Shown here: positions 8,371-16,395 of the stretch, one piece after another
Layout of the letters: each line of letters starts with the position of its first letter
How positions within the stretch are numbered: the first letter of the stretch is position 1
Origin: Streptomyces sp. NBC_00704
GTDB taxonomy: Bacteria > Actinomycetota > Actinomycetes > Streptomycetales > Streptomycetaceae
DNA length: 64,000 nucleotides
Direction: 5' to 3'
Assembly: GCF_036226605.1 (NCBI RefSeq)
Contig: NZ_CP109000.1
Span: forward strand, 1,116,001-1,180,000
The notes under the pieces: model-generated
What the model saw: only the letters and a program-made list of their open reading frames with translations
What the model was told of the DNA's origin: nothing
Databases searched by the model: none
Position numbers and translations under genes: made by a program

Positions 8371-8765
8371 CGGTCCTCGACCAGGCGCACGAGGTCGCGT
8401 TCGTTGCGCTCGGCGCGGTGCACGTACCAGCGGGCGAGCAGGACGAGCGGCGCGTAGAGGCAGAAGCCGAGGACCGCCCACTGGAGGCGGTGGGCGTCGG
8501 GCATCGCCGCGAACAGCAGGGGCAGCGGGCCGACGAGGAGGGCGAGGACGGCGAACACCGTGAGGGCGGCGCGCAGTTGGGAGCGCATCAGGGAGCGGAC
8601 GTAGGTGTGGCCGAGAGTGGTCTGCTCGTCGATCTCGGTGCGCGGGCGGTGGTGGCCGGAGGGCTGGGGGTGGCGGCCGCGGGAGCGCTGCCGGGCGTGC
8701 GGGAGGGTGCGGCGGGCGGGGCCGGTGACGACGACGCGGCGTTCCGCGGGGTCCTGGTGGGGCAC
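8367..8765 (-). CDS. DUF485-family small membrane protein
   Basis: A 132-residue protein resembling YjcH/DUF485, the small partner of acetate-type symporters. About 60 polar residues precede a segment rich in Arg (YVRSLMRSQLR), then two helices (about residues 78-97 and 101-121) and an acidic tail (ERDLVRLVEDR). I placed the start at GTG 8765 because GGAGG lies 8 nt upstream and the gene would then begin two bases after the regulator stop. Later starts would give a more typical DUF485 length of about 100 residues. Its stop overlaps the symporter GTG, so the two are translationally coupled. Confidence 0.72.
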   Translation of the reverse strand: MPHQDPAERRVVVTGPARRTLPHARQRSRGRHPQPSGHHRPRTEIDEQTTLGHTYVRSLMRSQLRAALTVFAVLALLVGPLPLLFAAMPDAHRLQWAVLGFCLYAPLVLLARWYVHRAERNERDLVRLVEDR

Positions 8766-8767
8766 GG

Positions 8768-9532
8768 CTACGGCCTCCGCATCAGCAGGTCGCGCAGTTC
8801 GCGGGCGTGGCGGCGGCTGACCTGGAGTTCCTCGCCGCCGACCAGGACACTCACCGTGCCCGCGTCCAGGCGCAGTTCGCCTATGTGACGCAGGGCGACG
8901 AGGTGGCGGCGGTGGATGCGGACGAAGCCGCGGGCGCGCCAGCGCTCCTCCAGGGTGGACAGCGGGATGCGGACGAGGTGGCTGCCGCGGTCGGTGTGCA
9001 GGCGGGCGTAGTCGCCCCGGGCCTCGACGTGGGTGATGTCGTCGACGGCGACGAAGCGGGTGACGCCGCCGAGTTCGACGGGTATCTGGTCCGGGTCGGG
9101 CTCGTGCACGGGGATGGGCGGGGCGGCGCCGCGCAGTTCGGCGGTCCTGCGTTCGACGACCCGGCGGACCGCCTCGGCGAGGCGTTCCTTGCGCACGGGC
9201 TTGAGGACGTAGTCGACGGCCTTGAGGTCGAAGGCCTGGACGGCGAAGTCCTCGTGGGCGGTGACGAAGACGACCAGGGGCGGTCGCGCGAAGCCGGTGA
9301 GGAGGCGGGCGAGGTCGAGCCCGTCGAGGCCGGGCATCTGGATGTCGAGGAAGACGACGTCGACGGCCTCGGGGCCGTGCGGTCCGGACTCCAGGGCCCG
9401 GTTGATGCGGCGCAGCGCCTCGGTCGCGTCGCCGGCGCCCTCCACGCTGCCGACGCGGGGATCCGCGGTGAGCAGGTAGAGCAGCTCTTCCAGCGAGGGA
9501 CGTTCGTCGTCGACGGCGAGGGCGCGCAGCAT
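8768..9532 (-). CDS. LytTR-family response regulator
   Basis: A 254-residue regulator. The receiver domain has acidic Asp8/Asp9, phospho-acceptor Asp63 in FLDIQMPGLDG, the Thr of VFVTAHE and Lys of YVLKP. A LytTR DNA-binding domain fills about residues 150-250 (VEARGDYARLHT, FVRIHRRHLVAL). It heads the operon with the DUF485 protein, symporter and LytS kinase, so it most likely controls symporter expression in response to the transported acid. There is no ribosome site before ATG 9532. Instead TACACT (minus strand, 9546-9541) lies 8 nt upstream, so the mRNA is probably leaderless. Confidence 0.88.
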   Translation of the reverse strand: MLRALAVDDERPSLEELLYLLTADPRVGSVEGAGDATEALRRINRALESGPHGPEAVDVVFLDIQMPGLDGLDLARLLTGFARPPLVVFVTAHEDFAVQAFDLKAVDYVLKPVRKERLAEAVRRVVERRTAELRGAAPPIPVHEPDPDQIPVELGGVTRFVAVDDITHVEARGDYARLHTDRGSHLVRIPLSTLEERWRARGFVRIHRRHLVALRHIGELRLDAGTVSVLVGGEELQVSRRHARELRDLLMRRP

Positions 9533-9540
9533 GAAGGTGG

Positions 9541-9605
9541 AGTGTAGGGGCGATCGGCGCCGCTGGACACGTACGGGGGTGCGGGCGGCCGTGCTGTCCT
9601 ACAGT
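9541..9605. promoter_or_regulatory. Divergent pair of probable leaderless promoters
   Basis: For the minus-strand LytTR gene, TACACT (plus-strand AGTGTA 9541-9546) lies 8 nt before its ATG. For the plus-strand Lrp gene, TACAGT at 9600-9605 lies 6 nt before ATG 9612. Neither gene has a Shine-Dalgarno, so transcription probably starts on or beside each start codon. The 79-bp spacer holds both promoters. Confidence 0.6.
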
Positions 9606-9611
9606 GCCCGC

Positions 9612-10097
9612 ATGAGCAGCGCGCCCGCCCCGTTCGACGAACTCGACCGGAAGATCATCAACGCTCTGATGGCGAACGCCAGGACGAGTTTCGCCGAGAT
9701 CGGCACCGCGGTCGGTCTGTCGTCGACGGCCGTCAAGCGCCGGGTGGACCGGCTGCGGGAGACCGGGGTGATCACGGGGTTCACGGCGACCGTGGAGCCG
9801 TCGGCGCTGGGCTGGCGCACCGAGGCGTACGTGGAGGTGTACTGCGAGGGCGCCGCACCTCCCCGGCGGCTGGCGGAGGTGGTGCGCAACCATCCGGAGA
9901 TCGCCGCGGCGATGACGGTGACCGGCGGCGCGGACGCCCTGCTGCATGTGCGGGCGCGGGACGTGGAGCACTTCGAGAACGTGCTGGAGCGGATCCGGGC
10001 CGAGCCGTTCATCCGCAAGACGATCAGCGTGATGGTCCTGTCCCACCTGCTGCCGGACGCCCCGGAGGCGGGCGCGACCCAGCCCGCTCCCGAATAA
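9612..10097 (+). CDS. Lrp/AsnC-family transcriptional regulator
   Basis: A 161-residue protein with an N-terminal winged helix-turn-helix (FDELDRKIINALMANART, then IGTAVGLSSTAVKRRVDRL) and a C-terminal RAM domain that binds amino acids and forms octamers in this family. It lies directly upstream of the dimethylarginine hydrolase and ornithine aminotransferase genes. That suggests a local regulator of arginine/ornithine breakdown with an amino acid as effector, which is inference from position. ATG 9612 was chosen over the longer frame to 9531 because the domain begins there and TACAGT 6 nt upstream predicts a leaderless transcript. Confidence 0.88.
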   Translation: MSSAPAPFDELDRKIINALMANARTSFAEIGTAVGLSSTAVKRRVDRLRETGVITGFTATVEPSALGWRTEAYVEVYCEGAAPPRRLAEVVRNHPEIAAAMTVTGGADALLHVRARDVEHFENVLERIRAEPFIRKTISVMVLSHLLPDAPEAGATQPAPE

Positions 10098-10139
10098 ACC
10101 TCCGGCGGCGCACCAAGCCTGCGTTTCCCCGGATCATCA

Positions 10140-10205
10140 CGCAGCATTACTGCGCGGACACGCAATGCTCCTCGCTTGTCGTGCGTGGCTGTCAGTTCCT
10201 ACCGT
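10140..10205 (+). promoter_or_regulatory. Promoter and candidate Lrp operator before the arginine/ornithine genes
   Basis: TTGTCG (10176-10181), 18 nt, then TACCGT (10200-10205) make one of the best promoters in the window. Upstream lie a perfect inverted repeat CGCAG-CATTA-CTGCG (10140-10154) and AGCATT (10143-10148) mirrored by AATGCT (10164-10169), centred 21 bp apart, on one DNA face. The adjacent Lrp regulator is the obvious candidate binder. Confidence 0.55.
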
Positions 10206-10254
10206 GGTGTCAACCCTCAGTCGACACCCGCAGGGAAAACGGAGGACCCCCTCT

Positions 10255-11076
10255 GTGTCCGAGACCCGTGTGCGGCGCCCCCGGCGCTTCCTCGTCTGCG
10301 AACCGCGGCATTTCGCCGTCCAGTACGCGATCAACCCCTGGATGCGTCCCGACAGCCCCGTCGACGCCGACCTCGCCCGGGAGCAGTGGCAGACGCTGAT
10401 CCGCGCCTACCGCGACCACGGCCACACGGTGGACACCGTGGAACCGGCCCCCGGTCTGCCCGACATGGTGTTCGCCGCGAACTCGGCCGTGGTCGTCGCG
10501 GGCCGGGTCTTCGGCTCCCTCTTCCACGCGCCCGAGCGGCGGCCCGAGTCCGATCACTACGACACCTGGTTCCGCGCGGCGGGCTACGAGGTCCACCGGC
10601 CCACGTCCGTCTGCGAGGGCGAGGGAGACCTGGTGTGGACCGGCCGTTACGTGCTGGCCGGCACCGGGTTCCGCACCACGCGGGAGGCGCACCGGGAGGT
10701 GCAGGAGTTCTTCGGCCACCCGGTGATCAGCCTGACCCTGGTGGACCCGCACTTCTACCACCTCGACACGGCGCTGTTCGTCCTCGACGGCGGACACGAC
10801 GGAAACATCGCCTACTACCCGGAGGCGTTCTCCGCCGGCAGCCGCGCGGTGCTCGCCGGGTTGTATCCGGACGCGGTCCTCGCCACGCGCGACGACGCCA
10901 TGGCGTTCGGTCTGAACTCGGTCTCCGACGGTCGCCATGTCTTCATCGCGCCGCAGGCCGAGGCGCTCGCCGCGCGGCTCGGCGAGCGCGGCTATGTCCC
11001 CGTCCCCGTCGACCTCTCGGAGTTCCGGAAGGCCGGCGGCGGCATCAAGTGCTGCACCCAGGAGATCCGTTCATGA
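10255..11076 (+). CDS. Dimethylarginine dimethylaminohydrolase-like amidinohydrolase
   Basis: A 273-residue member of the guanidino-modifying superfamily. In DDAH enzymes a cysteine near the C-terminus attacks methylarginine to give citrulline and an amine. Visible features are the N-terminal FAANSAVVV region with acidic substrate contacts, catalytic His in DPHFYHLDTALF, and the C-terminal GGGIKCCTQEI with the nucleophilic Cys. The frame is open to 10165, but GTG 10255 has GGAGG at 10241-10245 and gives the family start. Its TGA overlaps the ATG of the aminotransferase (ATGA), so both are made together. Arginine deiminase-like or other amidinohydrolase activity cannot be excluded. Confidence 0.85.
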   Translation: MSETRVRRPRRFLVCEPRHFAVQYAINPWMRPDSPVDADLAREQWQTLIRAYRDHGHTVDTVEPAPGLPDMVFAANSAVVVAGRVFGSLFHAPERRPESDHYDTWFRAAGYEVHRPTSVCEGEGDLVWTGRYVLAGTGFRTTREAHREVQEFFGHPVISLTLVDPHFYHLDTALFVLDGGHDGNIAYYPEAFSAGSRAVLAGLYPDAVLATRDDAMAFGLNSVSDGRHVFIAPQAEALAARLGERGYVPVPVDLSEFRKAGGGIKCCTQEIRS

Positions 11077-12302
11077 CCGCACCCGTCGTGCCCGTCCGCT
11101 CCTCCGCCGCTCTGATCCGCGCCGAGGAGCCCGTCCTCGCGCACAACTACCATCCGCTGCCCGTGGTCGTCGCGAGGGCCGAGGGCGCGTGGGTGGAGGA
11201 CGTCGAGGGCCGCCGCTACCTCGACATGCTGGCCGGCTACTCGGCCCTCAACTTCGGCCACCGTCATCCGGCGCTGATCGAGGCGGCCCACCGCCAGCTG
11301 GACCGGCTCACGCTGACCTCCCGCGCGTTCCACAACGACCGGCTGGCCGGGTTCGCCGAGCGGCTCGCGCGGCTGACCGGCCTGGACATGGTCCTGCCCA
11401 TGAACACGGGCGCCGAGGCGGTCGAGAGCGCCGTCAAGGTGGTGCGCAAATGGGCGTACGAGGTGAAGGGCGTGCCCGCCGACCGGGCGACGATCGTGGT
11501 CGCCGCGGACAATTTCCACGGCCGCACCACGACCATCGTGAGCTTCTCCACGGACGAGACGGCCCGCACCGGATTCGGACCGTTCACGCCGGGTTTCCGC
11601 GTCGTCCCGTACAACGACCTGGCCGCGCTGGAGGCGGCGGTCGACGAGACGACGGCGGCGGTGCTGATCGAGCCCATCCAGGGCGAGGCGGGCGTCATCG
11701 TGCCCGACGACGGCTATCTGACCGGGGTGCGGGAGCTGACCCGGCGCAGGAACTGCCTGTTCGTCGCGGACGAGATCCAGTCCGGTCTCGGACGCACCGG
11801 CCGGACGCTGGCCGTGGAGCACGAGGGGGTGACCCCCGACGTCCTGCTGCTGGGCAAGGCGCTGGGCGGCGGCATCGTACCGGTGTCCGCGGTGGTGGCG
11901 CGGCGTGAGGTGCTGTCGGTGCTGCACCCCGGGGAGCACGGCTCGACCTTCGGCGGCAACCCGCTGGCCGCGGCCGTCGGCACGGCGGTGGTGGAGCTGC
12001 TGGAGACGGGCGAGTTCCAGCGCCGGGCGGCCGAGCTGGGCGTCGTCCTGCGGGACGGGCTGTCCGGGCTGGTCGGCAGGGGCGTCGTCGGCTTCCGGGC
12101 CAGGGGGCTGTGGGCGGGCGTCGACGTCGACCCGGCGCTCGGCACCGGCCGCGAGGTGAGCGAGCTGCTCATGCGGGAGGGAGTGCTGGTCAAGGACACC
12201 CATGGCTCGACCGTCCGGCTGGCCCCGCCCCTGACGATCACCGCCGAGGAACTGGCCGGCGCGCTCGCCTCGTTGGAGAAGGTGCTGACGCGGGGGGCCT
12301 GA
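11073..12302 (+). CDS. rocD: Ornithine aminotransferase
   Basis: Transfers the delta-amino group of ornithine to 2-oxoglutarate, giving glutamate semialdehyde on the way to proline or glutamate. The 409-residue class III PLP enzyme shows NTGAEAVESAVKVVRKW (PLP phosphate and substrate region), ADEIQSGLGRTG with the PLP-contacting Asp, and the Schiff-base lysine in LLLGKALGGG; HGSTFGGNPL follows. It overlaps the upstream hydrolase by four bases and ends the operon. A related omega-aminotransferase role is possible, but the overall pattern and partner gene favour ornithine. Confidence 0.9.
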   Translation: MTAPVVPVRSSAALIRAEEPVLAHNYHPLPVVVARAEGAWVEDVEGRRYLDMLAGYSALNFGHRHPALIEAAHRQLDRLTLTSRAFHNDRLAGFAERLARLTGLDMVLPMNTGAEAVESAVKVVRKWAYEVKGVPADRATIVVAADNFHGRTTTIVSFSTDETARTGFGPFTPGFRVVPYNDLAALEAAVDETTAAVLIEPIQGEAGVIVPDDGYLTGVRELTRRRNCLFVADEIQSGLGRTGRTLAVEHEGVTPDVLLLGKALGGGIVPVSAVVARREVLSVLHPGEHGSTFGGNPLAAAVGTAVVELLETGEFQRRAAELGVVLRDGLSGLVGRGVVGFRARGLWAGVDVDPALGTGREVSELLMREGVLVKDTHGSTVRLAPPLTITAEELAGALASLEKVLTRGA

Positions 12303-12411
12303 ACGGCGGCGCGGCGCGGCCGGCGCTCGGGTGGCCCGGTCGCTGTCGTGCGGGCAGTGTGAGGACTGGGTCAGGAGGTGGCAGACCACTCTCGGCGACA
12401 GAGAGGTCGAC

Positions 12412-14919
12412 GTGGGCGCACACGATGAGGACGACGTTGCCCGTCGGCGGTTCGACGTGGCGGACACCGCCCCCCTGCTGCTGGACACGCGGGGAGTGGT
12501 CACGAGCTGGACCAGGGACGCCGAGCGCCTGCTGGGCTACCCGGCCTCCGAGGCGGTGGGCGAGGACATGTCCCGTCTGCTCGCGCACGGGGACGCCGGA
12601 CGGGTCCCCGACGTCCTGGAGCGGTGCCGGCGGGAGGGCGGGTGGGCCGGGCTGCTGTCCGCCCTGCGCCGGGACGGCCGGCCGGTCCCGGTCATGGCCC
12701 GGATCACCTCGGCGCACGAGCCGGGCGGCCGGGCGCGCTGGCTGGTGATGCTCAACGAGATGGGCGACGCGCACGGCTGGAGCATGAGCCGCTCGGTCCT
12801 GGAGCAGATGGTCGGCGGCGCCCCCGTCGGCATAGCGATCGTGGACACCGACCTGCGCTACGTGTGGTCCAACGAGGCCCTCTCCGCGTTCGGCGGGGGC
12901 CCGCCCGAGCTGCGGCTGGGGCTGCGGATGGCCGACGTGCAGCCCGGTCTGGACTCCGAGGCCATCGAGGCGCGGATGCGGCAGGTGCTGGAGAGCGGCG
13001 AGCCCGTCGTCGGCTACGAGCAGGTGGGGCACGTCCGCGCCGCGCCGCACCGGGAGACCGCGCACATGCTGTCGTTCACCCGGCTGGAGGACGACCACGG
13101 CCGTCCGATGGGCGTCTACTACACGGTCGTCGACATCACCGACCGCCACCGCGCCAGGCAGCGGCTCGCGGTGCTCGACAGCGCGAGCCGGCGCATCGGC
13201 AGCAGCCTGGACATCGGCCGCACCGCCCAGGAGCTCGCCGACGCGGCCGTGCCCGGGTTCGCCGACGTCGTCGCCGTCGACCTGCCGGAGCGGGTGCTGC
13301 GGGGCGCCGAGCCCGCGTCGGCCACGACAACGGACGAGCCCGGCGACCACGTCCGCCTGCGCAGAGCGGGCCACCGCACGACCGGAGCCCTCGAGGACGA
13401 CGACCCCGGGGGCGGGGCCGGCGGCGGGACCGGGCTCCCGGATCTGGGGGGCGACGCGAGCGGCGACGGCGAGGAGGAGGGGCCGCCCGTGGTCGTCTAC
13501 CGGGGGGACTCGCCGCCGGTGCGCTGTCTGGTCGGCGGGCGGCCCTGGCGGGCCGACCGGCTGGACCCGGCCGCCGAGGACTGGCTGCCGCGGCTGCCGG
13601 CCGGGTCCGAGCCGCCCAGCGCGCTGATCGTGCCGGTCCGGGCCCGCGGCACGATCCTCGGCGTCACCACGTTCCTGCGGGACGGCCGGCGCGAGCCCTT
13701 CGACGAGGACGATCTCGTCCTGGCCGAGGATCTCGTCTCGCGGGCGGCCGTCTGCGTCGACAACGCCCGCCGCTACACGCGGGAGCGCGACGCGGCCCTG
13801 GTGCTCCAGCGCAGCCTGCTCCCCCGACGGCTGCCCGAGCAGGACGCGGTGGAGGTGTCCGCCTGCTACCGGCCCGCCGACGAGCTGACCGGGCTCGGCG
13901 GCGACTGGTACGACCTGATCCCGCTGTCCGGGGCCCGCGTCGCCCTCGTGGTCGGCGAGGTGCCCGGACACGGCATCGACGCGGCGGCGGCGATGGGCAG
14001 GGTCCGCACCGCCGTGCGCACCCTCGCCGCCCTCGACCTGCGGCCCGAGGAGATCCTCGCCCACCTCGACGACCAGGTGGCCCGCATGGACCAGGAGGAG
14101 GACGTGACCGCGGGCCCCCGGACCGAGGGCGTCCGGGCGGCGGGGTCCGCGTGCGTGTACGTGGTGTACGACCCGGTCGACGGGCGGTGCGTGATGGCGG
14201 CGGCGGGACATCCCGCCCCGGCCGTGGTCGCCCCCGACGGCGCCGTCACGTTCGTCGACCTGCCCCAGGGGCCGCCGCTCGGCGCGGGCGGCCCGCCGTT
14301 CGAGTCGACCGAGGTGATCCTGCCGGAGGGCGCCACCCTCGCGCTGCACACGGACGGGCTGCTGGCCCGCGGCGAGCAGTGGGCGCTGGACAGCGACCGG
14401 GAGCGGCTGCGGCGCGCGCTGGAGCGGTCCGCGGGCGCCCTGGACCTGCGCTGCCGGACCGTGATCGACGCCCTCGTGCCCGCCCGGCCGCACGACGACG
14501 TCGCGCTGCTCATGGCCCGCACCCGGCGGCTGAGCCCGGACCGGGTCGCCGACTGGGAGCTGCCCGCCGAACCGTCGGCGGTCGCCGAGGCCCGCAAGAC
14601 CGCGAGCCGCCGGCTGGCTCAGTGGGGGCTCGAGGACCTGTCGTTCACCACCGAGCTGGTGGTCAGCGAGCTGGTCACCAACGCCATCCGGCACGGGAGC
14701 GGACCGATCCGGCTGCGGCTGATCCGCGAGCGCACCCTGGTCTGCGAGGTCTTCGACGGCGGCGCCACCGCACCCCACCTGCGCCATCCGCGGGCCACCG
14801 ACGAGGGCGGCCGCGGGCTGCTGCTGGTCTCCCAGGTGAGCCGGCGCTGGGGCACCCGGTTCCTGCCCGAGGGCAAGGTCATCTGGGCGGAGCAGTCGCT
14901 CACCGGCCCCGACGGGTGA
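12412..14919 (+). CDS. PAS-GAF-SpoIIE phosphatase with C-terminal kinase-like ATPase domain
   Basis: An 835-residue multi-domain signalling protein typical of streptomycetes. In order: PAS (about 10-120), second PAS (about 130-245), GAF (about 250-455), SpoIIE/PP2C phosphatase (about 465-690, with GGDWYDLIPLSGARVALVVG and GHGIDAAAAMGR) and a RsbW-like HATPase (about 700-830, ELVTNAIRHGSG, RGLLLVSQ). Such proteins dephosphorylate anti-anti-sigma factors or phosphorylate them, setting sigma factor availability; partners are not in the window. The metal Asp of the family DG motif is replaced by GEVPGHG, so phosphatase activity may be altered. I chose GTG 12412 (GAGAGG upstream); the frame extends to 12331. 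Confidence 0.82.
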   Translation: MGAHDEDDVARRRFDVADTAPLLLDTRGVVTSWTRDAERLLGYPASEAVGEDMSRLLAHGDAGRVPDVLERCRREGGWAGLLSALRRDGRPVPVMARITSAHEPGGRARWLVMLNEMGDAHGWSMSRSVLEQMVGGAPVGIAIVDTDLRYVWSNEALSAFGGGPPELRLGLRMADVQPGLDSEAIEARMRQVLESGEPVVGYEQVGHVRAAPHRETAHMLSFTRLEDDHGRPMGVYYTVVDITDRHRARQRLAVLDSASRRIGSSLDIGRTAQELADAAVPGFADVVAVDLPERVLRGAEPASATTTDEPGDHVRLRRAGHRTTGALEDDDPGGGAGGGTGLPDLGGDASGDGEEEGPPVVVYRGDSPPVRCLVGGRPWRADRLDPAAEDWLPRLPAGSEPPSALIVPVRARGTILGVTTFLRDGRREPFDEDDLVLAEDLVSRAAVCVDNARRYTRERDAALVLQRSLLPRRLPEQDAVEVSACYRPADELTGLGGDWYDLIPLSGARVALVVGEVPGHGIDAAAAMGRVRTAVRTLAALDLRPEEILAHLDDQVARMDQEEDVTAGPRTEGVRAAGSACVYVVYDPVDGRCVMAAAGHPAPAVVAPDGAVTFVDLPQGPPLGAGGPPFESTEVILPEGATLALHTDGLLARGEQWALDSDRERLRRALERSAGALDLRCRTVIDALVPARPHDDVALLMARTRRLSPDRVADWELPAEPSAVAEARKTASRRLAQWGLEDLSFTTELVVSELVTNAIRHGSGPIRLRLIRERTLVCEVFDGGATAPHLRHPRATDEGGRGLLLVSQVSRRWGTRFLPEGKVIWAEQSLTGPDG

Positions 14920-14996
14920 CCGCCGGGCCGACCGCCGAGCCGATGGGCGGCACACCGTGAGAAAATGGCGCGAAACCGGCGGATGGGGCGCGAGCC

Positions 14997-16256
14997 ATGA
15001 ACGACACGGCGATCGACTACGCGGCGGTGTTCCAGGCCCTGCCCGGCATGGTGGCGCTGCTGACGCCCGAGCTGGTGTACGCCGACGTCAACGCCGAGTT
15101 CCTGCGGGTGACGGGCCGCAGCCGCGAGCAGATGATCGGCCGGCACCTCTTCGAGGTCTTCCCCGACAACCCCGACGACGGTTCCGCGAACGGCATGCGC
15201 AACCTGGAGGCCTCCCTGCGCCGGGTGCTGGCCACCGGCGAGCGGGACGCGATGGCCCTCCAGCGCTACGACGTGGAGTCGGCCGAGCGCCCCGGCGAGT
15301 GGGACGAGCGCTACTGGAGCCCGGTCAACGCGCCGGTCCTCGGCCCGGACGGGTCGGTGGTCCTGCTGGCGCACCGCGTCGAGGAGGTCACCGAGCTGAT
15401 CCGGGCGCGCGGCGGGCGGGCGGCGGACGGGCACGGGAGCGGGGCGCGGTCCGGCAGCCGGGGCCGGGTCCTGGAGGCCGAGCTGTACACCAGGGCCCGG
15501 GAGCTACAGGAGCTCAACGAGCGGCTGCGCCTGGCGCACGCGCGCGAACGCGAGGTGGCGCTGGCCCTCCAGGAGGCGATGCTGCCGGCCCGCCGTCAGG
15601 GGGGTCACCACCGGGCGGCCGTGCGCTACCGGCCGGCGGTCGGCTCGCTCAACGTGTGCGGGGACTGGTACGACCTGGTCGACCTGGTCGGCGGACACCG
15701 TATCGGCGTGTCCGTCGGCGACGTGGTGGGACACGGCCTGGAGGCCGCCGGGGTGATGGGCCAGCTGCGCAGCGCGCTGAGCGCGGCCTCCCGGGTGGCG
15801 GAGGGCCCGGCCGAGGCGCTCAACGTGCTCGGGCGGTACGCGCACGTCGTGGACGGCGCCGAGTCGGCCACCGCGGTCACCACGTTCATCGACTTCGACC
15901 ACCGCACCATCGCCTACAGCAGCGCCGGGCACCCGCCGCCGGTCCTCGTCCACGCCGACGGGCGCGTGGAGTTCCTCGACCGGGCCACCGACCCGCCGCT
16001 CGACGCCCTCCCCGACCCGGTCCCGAGGACCGAGGCGAGCACCTCGTACGACACCGGCGCCACCCTCGCCCTGTACACCGACGGACTGGTGGAACGGCGG
16101 CGGGAGGACATCGACACCGGTCTGAACCGCCTCGCCGACGCCCTGGCCCGGCATCGCGCCGCCGAGCCCGAGGCCCTCGCCGACGCGGTCCTGTGGGAAC
16201 TCCTGCCGACCGGCGGCGCGACCGACGACACGGCCCTGGTCGTCGTGCGGCTGTGA
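14997..16256 (+). CDS. PAS-SpoIIE protein phosphatase
   Basis: A 419-residue PP2C-type serine phosphatase. An N-terminal PAS domain covers about residues 8-130 (NAEFLRVTGRSREQMIGRHL), a coiled-coil linker about 160-195 (ELYTRARELQELNERLRLAH), then the SpoIIE domain about 205-418 with CGDWYDLVDLVGG, SVGDVVGHGLEAAGVMG (the metal-binding DxxGHG) and TDDTALVVVRL at the end. Unlike the gene just upstream, it keeps the Asp of the GD motif. It lacks a kinase domain. The two phosphatase genes are 77 bases apart on one strand, so they may form a pathway. No clear ribosome site is seen before the ATG. Confidence 0.83.
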   Translation: MNDTAIDYAAVFQALPGMVALLTPELVYADVNAEFLRVTGRSREQMIGRHLFEVFPDNPDDGSANGMRNLEASLRRVLATGERDAMALQRYDVESAERPGEWDERYWSPVNAPVLGPDGSVVLLAHRVEEVTELIRARGGRAADGHGSGARSGSRGRVLEAELYTRARELQELNERLRLAHAREREVALALQEAMLPARRQGGHHRAAVRYRPAVGSLNVCGDWYDLVDLVGGHRIGVSVGDVVGHGLEAAGVMGQLRSALSAASRVAEGPAEALNVLGRYAHVVDGAESATAVTTFIDFDHRTIAYSSAGHPPPVLVHADGRVEFLDRATDPPLDALPDPVPRTEASTSYDTGATLALYTDGLVERRREDIDTGLNRLADALARHRAAEPEALADAVLWELLPTGGATDDTALVVVRL

Positions 16257-16312
16257 CGGGACGAGCCCGAGGGGGCCGGATCGGCACGGTTCCGGCGGTC
16301 GCCGCCTGCCCC

Positions 16313-16318
16313 TACACT
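16313..16318 (+). promoter_or_regulatory. Possible -10 box of the acyltransferase gene
   Basis: TACACT fits TANNNT and lies 78 nt before the TTG start at 16396. The -35 region (TTCCGG near 16290) is poor. Confidence 0.35.
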
Positions 16319-16395
16319 GACACCCCACGCCACGCCGGTTGACCTGCTGGAACACGGCGGCGAGCCGATCCGCCGGACACGAGGAGCGACTCCCT

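Noticed and set aside
12238..14955. 905-residue minus-strand frame over the PAS-GAF phosphatase gene
   Set aside because: Produced by GC-rich codon bias; Pro/Gly/His-rich text, no domains.
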